This document shows, piece after piece, positions 61,218 through 64,000 of a DNA stretch of 64,000 nt; position 1 is the stretch's first letter, and the number at the start of each line of letters is the position of its first letter. The stretch is taken from the NCBI RefSeq assembly GCF_019097595.1, contig NC_080731.1, positions 17,261,071-17,325,070 on the forward strand. The letters are read 5' to 3'. A program made the translations under genes and the position numbers. Below the pieces are notes generated by a model. It searched no databases. It was not told the origin of the DNA and saw only the letters and a program-made list of their open reading frames with translations. The DNA comes from Hemibagrus wyckioides. Taxonomy: Eukaryota; Chordata; Actinopteri; Siluriformes; Bagridae.

Positions 61218-61990
61218 CAGATGAACCACGATTACTTTATTGAAGCACTGAAATTTCAGAGAAGGACTGTTAATACACTGGGGTTGAGAAAATGTATCGG
61301 TGTTTGTGTGTAGTTCTGGACTGGGATGTGGTATAGAGACCTGGAATACAAGAAGAAGAGTCTCTGAATTGATTCCTGCAGGAAAAGGAAGCCAGTGGAA
61401 TGGACCCGAGTAAGGAAGTGAGATGAGAGAATTGGAGAAGGTAATGAACCATACGAGCAGCAGCTTTATGAATGTTCTGTAGAAGAGGTATAGCATATGA
61501 AGTAGAGAGTTAATATTCAAGTCTGGAATACACTGTGGATGTGATGGCAGTTCCATCACCCAAGTCGTATTATTCTGAAGTTATAAAAATGAACCCCGAT
61601 GGAGCTGCTGGTCAGTGTGCAGGCTGTGCTGAGTTTGTGCAGATATGAAAGAAGTCAAAATGAGCTAAAATGTCATATATAATGCTGAAAATGTCATACG
61701 TCAGGAACACTAAGTCAGAAATAGATCACACTTCGATGGATACCCTGATGATTTGGTGTGTGTGTGTGTGTGTGTGTATGTGTAGGTGTTCAGTGTATAT
61801 TGTATAGCTGGTCAACTGGTGGACAGCAGAATGGATGTGAAAATAGTATTCAAAAGGACTGGACCTAGTACACAGGTCTAGGGAAAAAACTGCAACTCTA
61901 GAATATGTTCAGTGTTGTCATTGGTATGTTATGTGATTGTGTACACCTGTTTAGGACCTTTTAGAGTTCCTGACTAGCCTTTGGGAACAG
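61218..61990. repeat. Probable degraded dispersed repeat flanking the minisatellite
   Basis: The words 'gcagcagctttatgaatgtt' + 'ctgtagaag' and 'aatattcaagtctggaatac' resemble a fish repeat reading 'gcagcattctg...ctgcag' and 'tagtccagtct'. A (TG)n tract is at 61757-61780. Family not assigned. Confidence 0.35.
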
Positions 61991-64000
61991 TGCTGATGTA
62001 TCCCATATAGTCTAGCAACAGTTGAACTTAATCGAAAGGAATCGTGTATCCAGCCCCTGCTTCCACATATTCAGGATTATATGGTGCAAAATTCAGATCC
62101 CTCAAATCAGCAGATTAGGGAGAATTTACAAATGAGCAGCTGTTTGTCCATGATGTCAGATGAAGCCTTGTATAAAAGTAGTAAATGTCTCATTATTATT
62201 TTTTCCTATTCTAGCATCACACACAACTAAAGTCCAATGAAGATTTCTCCTTTTTTTTCCACCCCTGCTCCTAACACAGCAGCTCAGTACCATAATTGGC
62301 CCTTAGTGTGAAAGGAGTAGCGGTGAAGCAGATGCCGAAATGAGATTCAGATCTCGGACTAGAGAGGCAGAGCGGTGGGGAAGTGATGAGGAGTGATAGC
62401 GCATCGGAGGACAAAAGTGCCAGTGATTACATTTATTTCCACTGCAGCAGGAGAAAACCTGCTCTGAGCCTGTGATTGCTGCTCTGTACATTTGTGATTC
62501 AGGGATTTGGCGTGAGTTTGTATGGTGGAGCGCACACATATACAATACTAATTATAATTTGTCCTCTGTGGGTTACACTGACCAACCCTTCGTTTTTGTG
62601 CAGCAGCCCGCTGCATTCTGTGATATGATTGTGCTTGGTGGTTTTACTACAAAGTCTGGCCCTGCATTTGAGCTGAATTTTCATTGAATTCTTTTTTTTT
62701 ATAAATATAGTTTATTTGGCTTGAGTGTGCCTGGATTATTTACTACACCCACAAAAGCTAATTTTAATTAAACAGCCGTTTTCATGATCGTCGGTCTGCT
62801 GTTTTGCCTTCAAAATGTACTTGGAATAGTTTTTATGTCCAGATCTTGTTCCTAGAGCTGAATGTGCAGTGTCAGGCTGTATGTTTCCACATTTAGGTAT
62901 AAGATTCATAAGTCTATCATAAATTTATTAACAAGTCCACTGGCTCATGTTTTGGTTTGGCCAGAAACCTTAGATCTGCTTCTCTTTGCATCCAGGCTAC
63001 TGATTTGTCCACCACTGTGCCTGTAATTGGTTACAGAATACACTGTAAGCATGCATATTAAAAAAATATACAGGTAAACAAATTATGTAAATTATATTAA
63101 ATTATGGCTCGGTCTAAGCAACTTGGGATAAAAGCCTCTGTGAAATTGTGTTTTTTTAAGGTCTAATTGAAAACCTTGTATAAAATAAAGTATTTCCCTC
63201 AGCAACAACTCAACCCCAGCTGACTAGAGTTAAAAAAACAAAACAAAAACAACTAGAACTAGAACTTTTGAAAGCACGGTTTGTTTGGTGTTTGTTTTTG
63301 TTTTTTTTTGCTTCCTTTTATAAATCCTTCAGTCACGTTTCTGCACTTCACACTTAACGCCGCAGCGCTCACCACTCAACCTCTCCACTTTGCCAATTTT
63401 TGCTTTTGTTTCTCCAACGGTACATTTGTGGTTGCTATGGCAGCCCCGCGCTCCTCTGGTAACCATTTTGAGTAATGTGTAGTTCGGTTCATACGGTCAT
63501 CGTGTGTACAGCATCCTCGTTCGCTCCGTGATTAGCCCTTTAGAAACGACACAACACGAAACGTCCATCTGAAAAGCTGTACTAACAAGTGAGCCGCTTC
63601 TCCCGCACACATTACAATTAGCACACGGTCATTTATGTTTAATGTCGCATTGCTATAAATGCCACAAGCAGCAGGCCTGCTCTGGAAAATGCCTGTGGTG
63701 ACAGATGTTAACGCCCAGGGACTTTTAATCAGTGATTCACTGGACATTTGGGCTATTTGAGGGACGTATTAAACCCTTCATTACAAGCTTGTTCTACAAG
63801 TGAGTGAGTCAGAACGAAATATGATGAAACTAATGACAAGGCCGTTATGATTTGAAAGCATTTCAATCCCTCGCTCTTTCCCTGGACATTATTTTTTGAG
63901 TCATAAAAGGAAGCGTTGCTCATTTTCAATGTATTATTATACTACAGCAATAGAAAAAAAGAGTGGCATGTTTGTGGAGAAAGATTTAAACCACTACCTA
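61991..64000. other. Probable intron or intergenic, single-copy stretch
   Basis: No gene, RNA or repeat recognised. 63320-63770 is less AT-rich and single-copy in appearance. No splice-framed exon that fits a known domain. Confidence 0.35.

Overview
This looks like nuclear DNA from a ray-finned fish. It is AT-rich and intron- or desert-like, with no dense or operon-like coding. It carries many short tandem repeats and layers of Tc1/mariner, hAT, RTE LINE and tRNA-derived SINE remnants whose wording is familiar from teleosts. The SINE tail (tcagttgtataaaatgagat... ggataagggcgtct...) suggests an otophysan such as a catfish, but that is recognition from memory, not a search.

The only gene start I can support is at about 42.3-42.8 kb on the + strand. 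It has a GC-rich, CpG-rich promoter with a GC box, two inverted CCAAT boxes and an E-box, then a 5' UTR with a four-codon uORF. A short first coding exon (42721-42802) encodes a signal peptide and ends at a strong phase-1 splice donor. The rest of that gene is probably downstream, mostly beyond the window. I could not identify it. Two weak phase-compatible candidate exons are noted (44637 and 49565), without domain support.

Layout: 0-5.4 kb holds a SINE tail, two copies of a TA-flanked MITE-like family and a Tc1 transposase relic. 7.0-8.4 kb is a nested hAT-type complex with target-site duplications and a perfect 208-bp palindrome. 10.7-11.4 kb holds a second hAT fragment and a SINE. 15.8-18.3 kb holds three copies of a local repeat, one interrupted by an open RTE LINE fragment. 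28.2 kb is a SINE with an expanded TG tract. 30.1-30.8 kb has a spaced 85-bp direct repeat. 32.1-32.8 kb is a minisatellite. 33.3-34.3 kb has a GATA array, a SINE, and one SINE inserted into another in opposite orientation. 39.0 kb is a foldback element with a possible 5-bp duplication. 42.3-42.8 kb is the promoter and exon 1. 47.3-48.2 kb is a GATA/GACA array followed by a long purine tract. 52.5-52.9 kb is a tandem duplication. 57.4-59.8 kb has two Tc1-like relics. 60.5-61.2 kb is a 0.7-kb minisatellite inside an older repeat.

The remaining sequence is single-copy in appearance. Several stretches around the promoter are less AT-rich and rich in homeodomain-like TAATTA and Octamer-like motifs, so they could be conserved regulatory DNA, but only alignment to other fish could show this. 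Almost all open frames in the window read through repeats or are what chance would give. I see no sign of a prokaryote-style gene system.
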